Assembly (NCBI GenBank): GCA_964545585.1
Contig: CAZJFT010000001.1
Location: 11,519-75,518 of the forward strand
DNA length: 64,000 nt
DNA from: UBA9642 sp964545585
Lineage (GTDB): Archaea; Nanobdellota; Nanobdellia; Woesearchaeales; UBA9642
Reading direction: 5' to 3'
Numbering within the stretch: the first letter of the stretch is position 1; each line of letters starts with the position of its first letter. The translations under genes and the position numbers were made by a program. The notes under the pieces are model-generated. The model saw only the letters and a list, made by a program, of their open reading frames with translations, ran no database searches and had not been told where the DNA came from. Shown here one piece after another: positions 7,837 through 17,202 of the stretch.

Positions 7837-8148
7837 ATGAAATTCTGCCCGAAATGCAAATCATTATTGAAGCCGAAAAATGGAACTTTATCATGCAGTT
7901 GCGGATATTCTCAAAGCGGAACAACAACATTAAAGATAGAGCATGAACAGGAGCATACAATTATTGATGTCAAAGAGACAGATGGCCTTGAAAGTCTTCC
8001 AAGAACAGAAGAAGAATGCCCAAAATGCGGCAACAGCGAAGCATATTTTGGGACACAGCAAACAGGACCGTCCGACGAACCTGAAATAATAATATACAAA
8101 TGCACAAAATGCAAACATACTTGGAGAAGCACAAACCATCCATACTAA
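7837..8148 (+). CDS. tfs: Transcription elongation factor TFS
   Basis: A 103-residue protein with two zinc ribbons: N-terminal CPKC ... CSCG (residues 4-22) and C-terminal CPKCGN ... CTKCKHTW (about 60-98). The C-terminal loop retains the acidic pair (SDEPE, about residues 79-83) that reaches into RNA polymerase and stimulates RNA cleavage in TFS/TFIIS. The preceding residues read QQTGPSDEP instead of the usual QTRxADEP. Length matches archaeal TFS. It rescues backtracked RNA polymerase. Starts 30 bases after the exonuclease gene and may be cotranscribed with it. Confidence 0.9.
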   Translation: MKFCPKCKSLLKPKNGTLSCSCGYSQSGTTTLKIEHEQEHTIIDVKETDGLESLPRTEEECPKCGNSEAYFGTQQTGPSDEPEIIIYKCTKCKHTWRSTNHPY

Positions 8149-8179
8149 TCATTTATTAACTTAAAATAACTTAAAAAAA

Positions 8180-8338
8180 ATGATAATCGTAAAATGTCCC
8201 AAATGTAAACACGACATGAAATACGATCCCAAAAGCGGAGCCATAACTTCTAAATCCAAACGCTGCGTCTATTGCGGATATACTTTCAAGATACATTCTA
8301 ACATAGAAAAGAGCAGGATTGTTAAAATAGAAAAATAA
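8180..8338 (+). CDS. Small zinc-ribbon protein
   Basis: A 52-residue open frame (MIIVKCPKCKHDMKYDPKSG ... CVYCGYTF ... KIEK) with two CxxC pairs about 20 residues apart, enough for one zinc ribbon. Codon use and the coherent zinc-binding pattern support a real gene. It follows tfs by 31 bases on the same strand. Function unknown; single zinc ribbons of this size are often nucleic-acid or protein-binding adaptors. Confidence 0.72.
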   Translation: MIIVKCPKCKHDMKYDPKSGAITSKSKRCVYCGYTFKIHSNIEKSRIVKIEK

Positions 8339-8464
8339 ACTAGAAAAATCATGAATAACTATTTTCTCGTCTATAAATCCCTGAAAATCCAACCGTAACA
8401 CTTATAAATATGCGTTATTTCTGCGGATGAGAGGGAAGAGGTAAAAATAGCATAATAAAATAAA

Positions 8465-10948
8465 ATGTCCGACGATAACATAGTGCAGGATCCTAACGTA
8501 AACAATGGAAATAATGGCAATTCTAAGATAATAGCTCAGCCTATTGAAGATGAGATGAAGAAATCATATTTAGATTATGCCATGTCTGTAATAGTCGGAA
8601 GAGCACTCCCTGACGTAAAAGACGGCCTTAAGCCGGTGCATAGAAGAATACTTTATGCGATGAATGAGTTGAGCAACACGTACAATAAACCATTCAAGAA
8701 GTGTGCAAGAATCGTTGGAGAGGTCCTCGGTAAGTATCATCCTCATGGAGACAGTGCAGTATATGACTCTCTTGTAAGGATGGCACAGGATTTCTCATTA
8801 AGATATCCTCTTGTCCAGGGACAAGGTAACTTTGGCTCCATAGATGGAGATAATGCTGCAGCGATGAGATATACTGAAGCGAGGCTTTCACGAATAAGCG
8901 ATGAGATGCTTCAGGACATAGATAAAGATACCGTAGAATTCACGCCGAATTTCGATGGCACACTGAAAGAGCCTATAGTTTTACCGAGCAAATTTCCTAA
9001 TCTATTGGTGAATGGTAGTTCGGGCATTGCGGTAGGCATGGCGACAAATATCCCGCCGCACAATCTGAGGGAATCATGTGAGGCAGTAATTGCATTGATA
9101 GACAATCCTGAGATAACGATTGAAGAGATATCGCAGATTGTAAAGGGACCGGATTTCCCCACAGGCGCAGAGATTGTGGGAAGAAAAGGGATAATCGATG
9201 CATACAAGAACGGCAAAGGCATAATACGAATAAGGTCTATAATAGATATAGAGAAAAAGAAAGAGAAGAATAGGCTCGTTGTAAAGGAAATACCTTACCA
9301 AGTCAATAAAGCAACGCTCGTAGAGGACATAGCGAATCTTGTCAGGGACAAGAAGATAACAGAGATATCTGACTTGAGGGATGAATCGGACAGGGACGGG
9401 GTAAGGATAGTCATTGAGTTGAAGAAGGATGCAAATCCAGAGATAGTCAAGAACTTATTGTATAATCATTCAAGATTGCAGGACACATTTGGGATAAACT
9501 TCGTCGCGCTAGTGAACAATGAACCGCGGCTTTTGAGCATAAAATCTTATTTGAGCAATTATCTCGATCATAGGATAACAATAGTACGCAAGAGGACAGC
9601 ATATGACCTCAAGAAGGCAGAGGAGAGAGCACACATACTTGAGGGGTTAAGGATAGCTCTCAAGAATATCGATCCCATAGTCGCACTCATAAAGAAGAGC
9701 AAGTCTGCAGATGACGCAAAGAAAGGACTCATAGAAGGATATGCGCTCACTGAAGTGCAGGCGGCAGCAATACTTGACATGAAGCTCCAGAGGATTGCTG
9801 TACTTGAGCAGGAAAAGATAAACAATGAATTCAATGATCTGATGGTTAAGATAAAGGAATACAAAGAGATACTTGATTCAGAAGTAAGAATAAGAGACAT
9901 AATAAAATCAGAGATGAGCGAGATAATAAGTACATATTCAAAGAATGATTCAAGAAAGACAAAGATAATCGATGTGGCAGATGAAGAATTAGACTTTGAA
10001 GTAGAGGACTTGATACCTGATGAGCCGGTAGTCATAACGCTCACGCATTCAGGATATGTAAAGAGGGTCCCTACAGAGTATTATAAGGTACAGAACAGGG
10101 GTGGACGAGGGATAATAGCATCAGATTTGAAAGAAGGAGACTACATTGAAGACGTGTTCGTCGCAAAGACACACTCATATTTATTGATAATAACGAACAA
10201 AGGAACATTACATTGGATGAAAGTATACAAGATACCTGACGCATCAAGACAATCCATGGGCAAGGCAATAGTCAACCTGCTAGAGCTTGATGCCGATGAA
10301 AAAGTGAATGCGATAATCCCTGTAAGGGAATTCGATGATAAGCATTATCTAGTCATGGCCACGAAGAACGGGACAATAAAGAAGACAAACTTGATAGAAT
10401 TCAGCAATCCCCGAAAAGGCGGCATAATGGCCATAAATATAGATTCAGAGAATAATGACAGACTAATAAATGTAAGGATGACAGATGGAACGAAGAATAT
10501 CATGATCGCTACAAAGGGTGGTCAGGCAGCATTATTTGATGAACAGGACGTAAGGCCTACAGGAAGACAATCACAGGGAGTCAGAGGAATAAAGCTTGAG
10601 AAAGATGACGAAGTCATAGGAATGATAATAGCCGATCCTGACAAGCAAGTCCTTACATTGACAGAGAACGGTTATGGAAAGAGGACACCAACAGCGGAGT
10701 ACAGGCTTATATCAAGAGGCGGAAAAGGCGTCAGGAACATATTATGCTCAGAAAGGAATGGAAAAGTGGTTGCAGTTGTTGCTGTGAAAGATGAAGATGA
10801 AGTGATGTTGATAAGCAGGAAAGGAATACTCATAAGGACAGAATGCTCACAGATATCACAAGTCGGCAGAAGCACGCAAGGCGTAAGGTTGATGAAATTA
10901 TCGGCCGGTGACAAGGCCACAAGCATGACTAAAATCATGAAAGAATAG
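8465..10948 (+). CDS. gyrA: DNA gyrase subunit A
   Basis: An 827-residue type IIA topoisomerase subunit. The breakage-reunion domain starts after a Asn-rich N-terminus and carries the active tyrosine at 136 (AAAMRYTEARL). The motifs LKPVHRRILYAM, KYHPHGDSAVYDSLVRMAQ and EIPYQVNKATL are all present. The C-terminal third is a DNA-wrapping beta-pinwheel with repeated blades (GYVKRVP, GTIKKTN, GGQAALF, GYGKRTP, GILIRTE). The GyrA box reads QNRGGRG. With GyrB it introduces negative supercoils using ATP. Gyrase in archaea is of bacterial origin. No gyrB lies within the window, so the subunits are not adjacent downstream. Confidence 0.95.
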   Translation: MSDDNIVQDPNVNNGNNGNSKIIAQPIEDEMKKSYLDYAMSVIVGRALPDVKDGLKPVHRRILYAMNELSNTYNKPFKKCARIVGEVLGKYHPHGDSAVYDSLVRMAQDFSLRYPLVQGQGNFGSIDGDNAAAMRYTEARLSRISDEMLQDIDKDTVEFTPNFDGTLKEPIVLPSKFPNLLVNGSSGIAVGMATNIPPHNLRESCEAVIALIDNPEITIEEISQIVKGPDFPTGAEIVGRKGIIDAYKNGKGIIRIRSIIDIEKKKEKNRLVVKEIPYQVNKATLVEDIANLVRDKKITEISDLRDESDRDGVRIVIELKKDANPEIVKNLLYNHSRLQDTFGINFVALVNNEPRLLSIKSYLSNYLDHRITIVRKRTAYDLKKAEERAHILEGLRIALKNIDPIVALIKKSKSADDAKKGLIEGYALTEVQAAAILDMKLQRIAVLEQEKINNEFNDLMVKIKEYKEILDSEVRIRDIIKSEMSEIISTYSKNDSRKTKIIDVADEELDFEVEDLIPDEPVVITLTHSGYVKRVPTEYYKVQNRGGRGIIASDLKEGDYIEDVFVAKTHSYLLIITNKGTLHWMKVYKIPDASRQSMGKAIVNLLELDADEKVNAIIPVREFDDKHYLVMATKNGTIKKTNLIEFSNPRKGGIMAINIDSENNDRLINVRMTDGTKNIMIATKGGQAALFDEQDVRPTGRQSQGVRGIKLEKDDEVIGMIIADPDKQVLTLTENGYGKRTPTAEYRLISRGGKGVRNILCSERNGKVVAVVAVKDEDEVMLISRKGILIRTECSQISQVGRSTQGVRLMKLSAGDKATSMTKIMKE

Positions 10949-11942
10949 GTTAGATAATAAATCGTTTTCTAATTTTCAAGAATTAAAAAAAAATACAATG
11001 CAATTACCGATAGACCTTTGAGGTCGAACCATTAATGTCCTGCTCTTCTGATTGCTCCTTTAAGCCGTTGCCCTCGTAAATACTGTGGAGAGACGATTAT
11101 TGGAATTGTTGTAGGCTATTGATTATGAGTTAACAATTATACGTTTACCGTTCATTCTTAATTTCAATAACACTCTTTTTCCCAAGTCTGCCTAGGCCAA
11201 TTCCAGGCCCCAATCTCTTTTTTTGTCCATTATCCAAGCGAGTCACTTGCTTATTTTTCCTGCTTGACACTGTTAGATGTTTCTGCAGGCGGTTTACTCT
11301 TCTGAACTAACTTTATCCTTTCCTTTTGCACTTTTGTGCGGATCGGATTATGGTCCATCTCTAAGTCTTCTCTTTCCTCCTTCGGCAATTGCATTGTCTT
11401 TTCAAGAACTTTGAATGCCATCTTTTCATATAATCCTTATTCAAGATGATAATTCATTTTGGCGTTCTTGTTCTTGATTATGTAATTTCTTTGCCGCTGC
11501 TTTTATGTCGCTTTTGTCACTTCTCCCAACATTTTTTTTGCTCAACAATTGCTTGTATATTGCTACATGGTTTTTTCTGTCGTCGCTTTAAGTCGTCGCT
11601 GTCAATTCTTGTGACTATGAGGGTCCCTCCAAACATCCTCTGCCTGGAGGGGTGGATTGCGTGAATACTTTAGCGCGAAGCGATAAAGTTCTGAACGTAT
11701 AGTGAACGAACTTTAGCATGATTCACATGATTTTGAATATTCTGCCATCTATCTCATGTTTTTTTGGCTAAATCAAAGGTGTTGTTGAATTGTTAGTCTC
11801 TTCGCTAAATTCAAAACGACTGTAAATAAGGGTGTAGCTAAGCTTCTGCATAACTGCTTTTCCTTTTTTTGCATAGGCCTCCTGTTTTTGTCCAAAAGCA
11901 TTTGGACTTTGAAGGTGCGAAATCAACCGCCAATACATTCAA
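10949..11942. other. Gap without an intact gene
   Basis: About 1 kb between gyrA and the channel gene. On the minus strand it holds a broken gene (11145-11636, listed separately). A further short minus-strand reading frame at about 11030-11116 (ending RLKGAIRRAGH) may be another remnant. Near 11670-11720 a near-perfect inverted repeat (GATAAAGTTC / GAACTTTAGC) is visible. The rest (11720-11942) shows no coding pattern to me. Confidence 0.5.
11145..11636 (-). pseudogene. Decayed minus-strand gene with several frameshifts
   Basis: Four consecutive stretches with protein-like, hydrophilic composition read on the minus strand in changing frames. They are MFGGTLIVTRIDSDDLKRR (from ATG 11636); then NHVAIYKQLLSKKNVGRSDK and onward; then an intact 56-residue piece starting MAFKVLEKTMQLPKEERED (11421-11251); then VTRLDNGQKKRLGPGIGLGR and onward, to a stop at 11145-11147. 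Each break needs only a one-base shift, so the original was probably a single Lys/Glu-rich protein of about 160-170 residues. I do not recognise it. The 56-residue piece could still be a small functional gene. The region lies beside an isolated channel gene, a likely site of past gene turnover. Confidence 0.5.
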
Positions 11943-12764
11943 TCATTTTTGAATTGATTTCTGCAGTTCTGCTATGGCCTTATTCAAGTCTTCCAACTTC
12001 TCTCCAACAATCTTGCTTATCTGCTCGTCAGATTTCAGTCTCTCAAAGCTCTGCATTAAAATCTCTTTCATCCGAGTAGTTTCTGCTAGTGCTGTTGTTG
12101 TTGACTCTTTGTTCCAGCCTATTTTTCTTTTGTTGAATTCTTCTAACAATTCAACAAGCCTTGATAGTGAATGGTTGATGCTGTTAGTCATTAATGACAT
12201 GTGCATCATTGATTTGTGGGGGTCATGGATCATGATTCTTGATTCATTGAATGTCTGCAATGCATCGATCAGTGTCAGGTTCAGAACGTCAAGCTCCTTT
12301 GCAAGCGCCTTGTCTGTTTTTGCTGCTTTCGTTTTCGAAAGCTTTTCTTGCAGTTCTTTTGACTGATTCCTGAACAAGTACAATTCTGTTATTACTTTGT
12401 GCGTCGCTTCCTCAAAGGACAGTTCTTTTATCTCTTCAAGGATCTGCTCTTGCTTCATCGAAACGAGCTTTCCGATGAACAGCCCTATTAGGCTTACGCT
12501 TCCTATCGCTTCAAGCACGGCGAGTGCCTTTGCGATTCCGATGGGGGCGATGTTTCCATATCCTAATGTCAATGCTGTAGTGAAACTGAAATATATCGAG
12601 TTGCCGAGCCCTTCGATGCTTGTGGTCAATGCCTGACCATTGTGCATTATTGTTGCGCCTGCAAACGATAGCCCATAATAGAGGGCGCTGAACAATGCGA
12701 CGTTGGAAATCCAATATGTCGCTATCTGTCTGACTGTGATTCTTTCAAATACTTCGGTCTTCAT
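11943..12764 (-). CDS. Two-TM potassium-channel-like protein with coiled-coil tail
   Basis: A 273-residue protein. A first membrane helix lies at about 15-38, a pore loop with the selectivity-filter-like TLGYGN at 66-71, and a second helix at about 78-100, as in two-transmembrane K+ channels (Ion_trans_2). Canonical filters read TVGYGD; the Leu and Asn changes could alter selectivity. The cytoplasmic part (about 105-273) is helical and charged, without a recognisable RCK/TrkA_N nucleotide-binding fold. It probably tetramerises in the membrane. It stands alone, flanked by a decayed gene and a 300-base intergenic region with an inverted repeat upstream, and may have been acquired horizontally. 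Confidence 0.82.
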   Translation of the reverse strand: MKTEVFERITVRQIATYWISNVALFSALYYGLSFAGATIMHNGQALTTSIEGLGNSIYFSFTTALTLGYGNIAPIGIAKALAVLEAIGSVSLIGLFIGKLVSMKQEQILEEIKELSFEEATHKVITELYLFRNQSKELQEKLSKTKAAKTDKALAKELDVLNLTLIDALQTFNESRIMIHDPHKSMMHMSLMTNSINHSLSRLVELLEEFNKRKIGWNKESTTTALAETTRMKEILMQSFERLKSDEQISKIVGEKLEDLNKAIAELQKSIQK

Positions 12765-12838
12765 TTTTGTTATGGATGTCTGTTTTTTCTAATGTTCAGG
12801 CCCCGTTACTGACCATCATCACATTTGGAGTGTATCTA

Positions 12839-12858
12839 GGTATACGCTTTTGTATACC
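12839..12858. promoter_or_regulatory. Inverted repeat upstream of the channel gene
   Basis: GGTATAC (12839-12845), six bases, GTATACC (12852-12858): a perfect 7-bp inverted repeat 75 bases before the channel start codon. It is a candidate operator. The rest of the 12765-13064 gap is AT-rich promoter DNA without a gene. Confidence 0.4.
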
Positions 12859-13064
12859 AATATCTATTTTAATGTCATAGCTTATATTTAAATGTTTTGT
12901 TTTGTGCGTATTTGTGCGGAAAAAATGGTCAAAAAATAGCGATTTTTGCATAGTATAAAAAAATAAATAAAAATAAAGACAATTATTTTCAATATAGAAA
13001 ATAAATAATTGAGTATTACTTTTTGAGCACAAAATTTAAAATCAAACAACAATTTCATCAAATA

Positions 13065-14129
13065 ATGCTAAACAAATATGCTAAGGAAGAACTTGAAAGA
13101 CAACAATATAGGATAATAGGAGAACATTCTGCAGTAAAGGTATGCGGCTGGACAAAGAACATGATCAAAGGACAGGGTGGATGTTACAAGCTAAAATTCT
13201 ATGGCATAATGAGCAATCAATGCATGCAGATGACGACAAGCATGAGCTGCGCAAATAGATGTACATTCTGCTGGAGAGGATACAAAGCCCCCGTAAGTAA
13301 GGACTGGAAATGGGGAGTTGATGAACCTGAAATGATACTCAAAGAGAGCATAAAAGCACATCATAAACTCCTTGAAGGATATGGAGGGATGCAGCATGCA
13401 AAAGCGGCATACCAAAAATCAAAGACAGTCAAACATGTGGCATTATCACTCACTGGTGAGCCGATAATATATCCAAAAATCAACGAGATAATTGAAGGGT
13501 TCAACAAGGAAGGGATAAGCACATTCCTTGTCACGAATGCACAATATCCTGAAGCAATAAGGGATTTGAAGCCGGTAACGCAACTATATATAAGTCTAGA
13601 TGCTCCGAACAAGGAATTATTGAAAGAGGTAGACCTGCCATTATTTGATGATTATTGGGAAAGACTCAATCAAAGCCTGGTTTATCTATCCCAGAAGAAG
13701 CAGCGCACATGCATAAGGATAACTGTGATAAAATCTGTCAATGACATAGAGCCCGATAAATATGCAGAATTGATAATGAAAGGAAACCCTGATTTTATTG
13801 AAGTCAAGGCATACATGCACGTAGGCGCTTCAAGACTTAGATTGAAAAGAGAGAACATGCCATTGCATGATGAAGTCACGGCATTCACAAAGGAATTGAT
13901 TAAGCATTTGCCTGATTATGAGATGGTCTCAGAACATAGGCCTTCAAGAGTGTGGATGCTTGCAAAAAAGAAGTTCAATATTGATGGAAAATGGTTTACA
14001 TGGATAGATTTTGAGAAATGGAATGCGCTTGTGAATTCTGATGTTGAACCTTTAACAATGGATTACCTCAAATTGACAACTGTAGAGTCTGGCGCTGAAG
14101 AGAAGATAGAAGAGACGGCGCTAGATTAG
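13065..14129 (+). CDS. taw1: 4-demethylwyosine synthase (Taw1/TYW1)
   Basis: Radical SAM enzyme of wybutosine-type tRNA modification. It converts N1-methylguanosine-37 of tRNA-Phe, plus pyruvate, to the tricyclic imG-14. The SAM-cluster motif C62-x3-C66-x2-C69 (SCANRCTFCWRG) and further N-terminal cysteines (C27, C40, C53) for the second Fe-S cluster are visible. HSAVKVCGWTK and SLTGEPIIYPKINEII are family hallmarks. I chose ATG 13065 (354 residues) rather than an upstream TTG at 13023 because a TATA-like TTTAAA at 13035-13040 lies about 25 bases before it (leaderless start) and homologs begin here. Trm5, which makes the m1G37 substrate, is at 28907-29932. Confidence 0.93.
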   Translation: MLNKYAKEELERQQYRIIGEHSAVKVCGWTKNMIKGQGGCYKLKFYGIMSNQCMQMTTSMSCANRCTFCWRGYKAPVSKDWKWGVDEPEMILKESIKAHHKLLEGYGGMQHAKAAYQKSKTVKHVALSLTGEPIIYPKINEIIEGFNKEGISTFLVTNAQYPEAIRDLKPVTQLYISLDAPNKELLKEVDLPLFDDYWERLNQSLVYLSQKKQRTCIRITVIKSVNDIEPDKYAELIMKGNPDFIEVKAYMHVGASRLRLKRENMPLHDEVTAFTKELIKHLPDYEMVSEHRPSRVWMLAKKKFNIDGKWFTWIDFEKWNALVNSDVEPLTMDYLKLTTVESGAEEKIEETALD

Positions 14130-14188
14130 GTGTTTAACTGAAAAGCTTTAAATAGTATTTCTGTGATTAAATCAGTAAAGAGGTGTTT

Positions 14189-14692
14189 ATGCAGATAAAT
14201 AAGCTTGATCTTCTTAGGAAGGGATGGAGCACTAGGGAGATTGAACATGCTTCTTCAATTATTGAGGAGGCAGAGAACAAGAAACATATCGGTGCGAAAT
14301 TCCTTGACAAGACCATATATTGGGCATTGTTGTTCCTCTTGATTGTCGGGAATGCTGTATGCTCAACATTCTTAATACCTTTCCTTTTCGCATTCCAAGG
14401 AACATTCATAATATTCATAGTGACGGTGTTCGGTTTCGCATTCGGAGTATTCTTCAGCATACTCATAGCAGACATAAGACGAACAGAGAAACAACCTTTG
14501 GGAGGATTGCTGTTCGCATTAATATTCAGCGGGATAATCAATTTTGCATTGATAAGCAATGCATCTATAGAATTCAGCGCTAGAACAATGCTTCCACTAA
14601 GACATAATCCTTACTTGATCGCAGGCATATACTTGTTCGCATTCTTGACACCACACATAGTATTGATGATTGCACAATACCAAAAACAATAA
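14189..14692 (+). CDS. Small four-helix membrane protein
   Basis: A 167-residue protein starting MQINKLDLLRKGWSTREIEH. GAGGTG (14180-14185) just upstream fixes this ATG over an overlapping GTG. A soluble N-terminal helix region (about 1-40) is followed by four hydrophobic helices (about 45-65, 68-90, 103-123, 140-160). No known family motif. It follows taw1 and precedes two other conserved-looking small genes. Function unknown. Confidence 0.72.
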   Translation: MQINKLDLLRKGWSTREIEHASSIIEEAENKKHIGAKFLDKTIYWALLFLLIVGNAVCSTFLIPFLFAFQGTFIIFIVTVFGFAFGVFFSILIADIRRTEKQPLGGLLFALIFSGIINFALISNASIEFSARTMLPLRHNPYLIAGIYLFAFLTPHIVLMIAQYQKQ

Positions 14693-14716
14693 AAACTAGT
14701 TGTATGAGGCAAAAGC

Positions 14717-15196
14717 ATGAACGAATTGCTTGAATGGTCAGAGAATTATCTTAAGAATAGAGATTTGACACTTAGGAAGATAGTTTCATTGAAGGTTGAT
14801 GAGAAGAATGATCTTATCGATGTGAAGTTCAAGGATAAGGCAGTCAAGCATCACATATATCCAATACTGGATGAAAAAGTGCTCAATGGAACAGGAAGCA
14901 GAGTCATTGTGTGCTTGAATTCTAAGGAAAATTTTGATTTCTTGATAAAGAATTGGGGCAAGATATCCAAGATAAAGGATTTCAGCATGCTTTTTGTTAA
15001 CCTTAAGCATAATGATAAATGGCTCATAAATCCTTATGTTCACAGCATGATTGCTGACCCCGAAAGTCTCGAATCAGGCCTTAAGACGATGTTCGATGCT
15101 GCAAATGGAGACATAAAAGAGCCGAAAATGGAAAAGAAGAAGCCGAAGATATTCGATGATGATGTCGCTGATGAGGATGATTCTGAAGATAAGTAG
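14717..15196 (+). CDS. Hypothetical soluble protein with acidic tail
   Basis: A 159-residue protein with a mixed alpha/beta core (about 1-130) and a Lys-then-Asp/Glu-rich tail (KKPKIFDDDVADEDDSEDK). GAGGC lies about ten bases before ATG 14717. It follows the membrane-protein gene by 24 bases, probably in one transcript. No motif that I recognise; the acidic tail suggests binding to a basic partner, which is inference only. Confidence 0.7.
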   Translation: MNELLEWSENYLKNRDLTLRKIVSLKVDEKNDLIDVKFKDKAVKHHIYPILDEKVLNGTGSRVIVCLNSKENFDFLIKNWGKISKIKDFSMLFVNLKHNDKWLINPYVHSMIADPESLESGLKTMFDAANGDIKEPKMEKKKPKIFDDDVADEDDSEDK

Positions 15197-15252
15197 CAAA
15201 GTAATTACTTTTAGGTAAAAACATTTATAAATTGTTCTTTATTACCTAGAAT

Positions 15253-15804
15253 ATGACAATGGAATCAACGACGTTTTATATAATGAATGACAAAATAGCA
15301 GGATTAGATAACTACATAAAAGACAATTCATTAGAAAGACATCTAAAACTGATTGACAGACAAGATATAGGAATCAAGTCAAAACAAAAAATCAAATCAC
15401 TCCACAATCTCATGACTAGAAAAGAATTCACCGGATTAGTGAATTTCCTCAGAGACAACAAGGCAGAGATGCTTAATACTACGATGTATTTAAACACGGA
15501 CGGAAACGTCAGAGCAATGCAATTACTAGACGAATTTTACAGGAAAGAGGGTTCAAAAGACATGGTTATGGATTCGACGCAATTTGATAAGATATTCGTG
15601 CATACGGACCTTGATGTAGAGATAACTAGTTTCATAAAGAATTTTGAGGGAAATATAACGCTGATGGAAAAGCTTCCAGGATTTGATTCTACGACATTCT
15701 ACAGGGTTAATATAACAGGAATACGGGTCCCGAAAGGATATGAGCATGCATGGAACTTCATACAAGATGTAGGTATGGGCGCTTATTTTAAGAAACCAAA
15801 TTAA
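15253..15804 (+). CDS. Hypothetical protein
   Basis: A 183-residue soluble protein starting MTMESTTFYIMNDKIAGLDN, with no signal peptide or membrane helix. A TATA-like element (ATTTATAAATTG, about 15221-15232) lies 25 bases before ATG 15253, indicating its own promoter and a leaderless start. No recognisable domain; the N-terminal two thirds are helical and the end looks beta-rich. Confidence 0.7.
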   Translation: MTMESTTFYIMNDKIAGLDNYIKDNSLERHLKLIDRQDIGIKSKQKIKSLHNLMTRKEFTGLVNFLRDNKAEMLNTTMYLNTDGNVRAMQLLDEFYRKEGSKDMVMDSTQFDKIFVHTDLDVEITSFIKNFEGNITLMEKLPGFDSTTFYRVNITGIRVPKGYEHAWNFIQDVGMGAYFKKPN

Positions 15805-15834
15805 TAAAGAAAAGATAAAAAAATCCTATAAACT

Positions 15835-16104
15835 CTATTCGTCGCTTCCTTCTGGAGCATTCGGTATTGCTGACCTGTTTATAATCATTATGTCACCGAT
15901 GCTCTTCACAAGATTATGCGGGATAATGACTCCTTTTGCTGAGCCTAAGACCTTGTTCAAGAATGAATTCTTTGTGGCTCTTACTCTCCAGCCAGAGATC
16001 TTCGTATTCTGTATAATCGCTTCTTCAACGTCTCCAAAGTAGTCTCCTGTATCAGTAAAAACTCTCATATCATAAGCTTCAGATATTTTTTTCATTTTTA
16101 ACAT
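15835..16104 (-). CDS. PRC-barrel domain protein
   Basis: An 89-residue protein with the beta-rich PRC-barrel pattern (AYDMRVFTDTGDYFGDVEEA ... GVIIPHNLVKSIGDIMIIN). Start at ATG 16104: GAAGGTG lies six bases upstream, so the earlier in-frame GTG belongs to the ribosome-binding site. PRC-barrels occur in RNA-processing and photosynthetic proteins; stand-alone archaeal ones are uncharacterised. Its upstream region shares the element AGCGGCC after a TATA box with the second PRC-barrel gene of the window (18547-18834). Confidence 0.82.
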   Translation of the reverse strand: MLKMKKISEAYDMRVFTDTGDYFGDVEEAIIQNTKISGWRVRATKNSFLNKVLGSAKGVIIPHNLVKSIGDIMIINRSAIPNAPEGSDE

Positions 16105-16140
16105 ATCAATCACCTTCTATAAATAGTATAATAAACAATA

Positions 16141-16155
16141 GGCCGCTAATTTAAA
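16141..16155 (-). promoter_or_regulatory. Promoter with shared AGCGGCC element (PRC-barrel gene 1)
   Basis: Minus strand: TATA-like AATTTAAATT region followed directly by AGCGGCC (16147-16141), 37 bases before ATG 16104. The same seven bases follow the TATA box of the other PRC-barrel gene. Confidence 0.4.
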
Positions 16156-16783
16156 TAAGTTTCGATTTTCGAGTGGTGGAAACCAACTCTGGCTTGAACA
16201 CGAACGCATCCTTATCATCGAAATAACCGCATCTGAAATTCTCTAGAGGAACGCCTGTTCTTTTGCTTAACATCAATGCATAGAAATTAGTCTGTGTAGA
16301 CGCATATTTCTCTTTCACCGCATTAGGCTTGTAATCCCAAATCCAGACCTTCCCATCCTCAATACGCAGCGCATCAATATGCCCTGTCAATGGATCGGAA
16401 GTCTCAAAGACATGAGTATATGAAGGGAATTCCTTGTCAAGAAGCCATATGGGGACTTCGATGCTTATAGTCTTATTATCATTCTGGAGCATGAACATCT
16501 GTACGTTGCTATGCGCAGTCTTGAACCTGTTGCTTTCTAAGCCTAATGCTGCAAGCCCAGAAACCTCATGACCTTTGATTTTCTTTATGTCCAAGTCGAG
16601 GTTCATGCGCAACCCTGATCCTCTAGGGCCTTTCTGGAAGTATTCATCAGGACAATTCTCACGTACATCAATCAAGTATCTCCTTAAAGAATCAAACTTA
16701 TGGTTGCATAACTCTTCAGTCTTAGGAATATGAACCCTGTAATGATAGAACCATCCATGCTTAAAAGACTTATGAATTATCAT
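16151..16783 (-). CDS. PD-(D/E)XK nuclease-like protein
   Basis: A 210-residue protein. The catalytic signature of RecB/Cas4-type nucleases is visible: D137 in LTGHIDALR, D150 and K152 in IWDYKPN, then a helix with NFYALMLSKRTG. There are no Fe-S cysteines, unlike the Cas4-like protein at 18957-19817. Expected to cut DNA in a metal-dependent way, likely in repair. It has no helicase neighbour and lies between the two PRC-barrel genes. The ATG at 16783 has no clear ribosome-binding site and is probably leaderless or near-leaderless. Confidence 0.75.
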   Translation of the reverse strand: MIIHKSFKHGWFYHYRVHIPKTEELCNHKFDSLRRYLIDVRENCPDEYFQKGPRGSGLRMNLDLDIKKIKGHEVSGLAALGLESNRFKTAHSNVQMFMLQNDNKTISIEVPIWLLDKEFPSYTHVFETSDPLTGHIDALRIEDGKVWIWDYKPNAVKEKYASTQTNFYALMLSKRTGVPLENFRCGYFDDKDAFVFKPELVSTTRKSKLI

Positions 16784-16880
16784 AAAAGGAAAAATCTGGA
16801 AATAGAATATAAATTTATTGATTTAACTACCTTTTATGAATAATCATAAAAAGAATAAATTAAGAAAGAAAATATAAAGT

Positions 16881-17105
16881 TTATCTTCTCTTCTTCCTTG
16901 CCAGGATCTGTCTCTCCTGAGCCTCAATCTTTTTCTCTTCTGCAAGCACTTGAAGCTCTTGTTTTGCGATGACGCCAGTCATCTTCTCTATATTCTCATC
17001 CATCCTTGCGATTCTTCTCTCCAATAGAACAAGAACTCTCAAGCTGTACACTATTGCAGCCAATGTACCTATAATAACCGCCAGTATTACCGTATCTAAA
17101 GCCAT
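16881..17105 (-). CDS. Small membrane-anchored coiled-coil protein
   Basis: A 74-residue protein: one N-terminal membrane helix (about 5-28), then a charged heptad-like helix ending in RKKRR. GAGGTG lies just before ATG 17105. Probably anchors an oligomer to the inner face of the membrane. Family and function unknown. Confidence 0.72.
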   Translation of the reverse strand: MALDTVILAVIIGTLAAIVYSLRVLVLLERRIARMDENIEKMTGVIAKQELQVLAEEKKIEAQERQILARKKRR

Positions 17106-17202
17106 TTTAGCACCTCTTTTAATAAAACGTCTTAATTTATTAACTAGCGTACAGGGTATTTAAATATTTTGCTATTTTCCAGCACTGTACATCAACCCAA
17201 AA

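Noticed and set aside
11446..11664. A 72-residue plus-strand frame in the gap after gyrA
   Set aside because: It is antisense to the decayed minus-strand gene and has a Cys/Leu/Phe-rich shadow composition.
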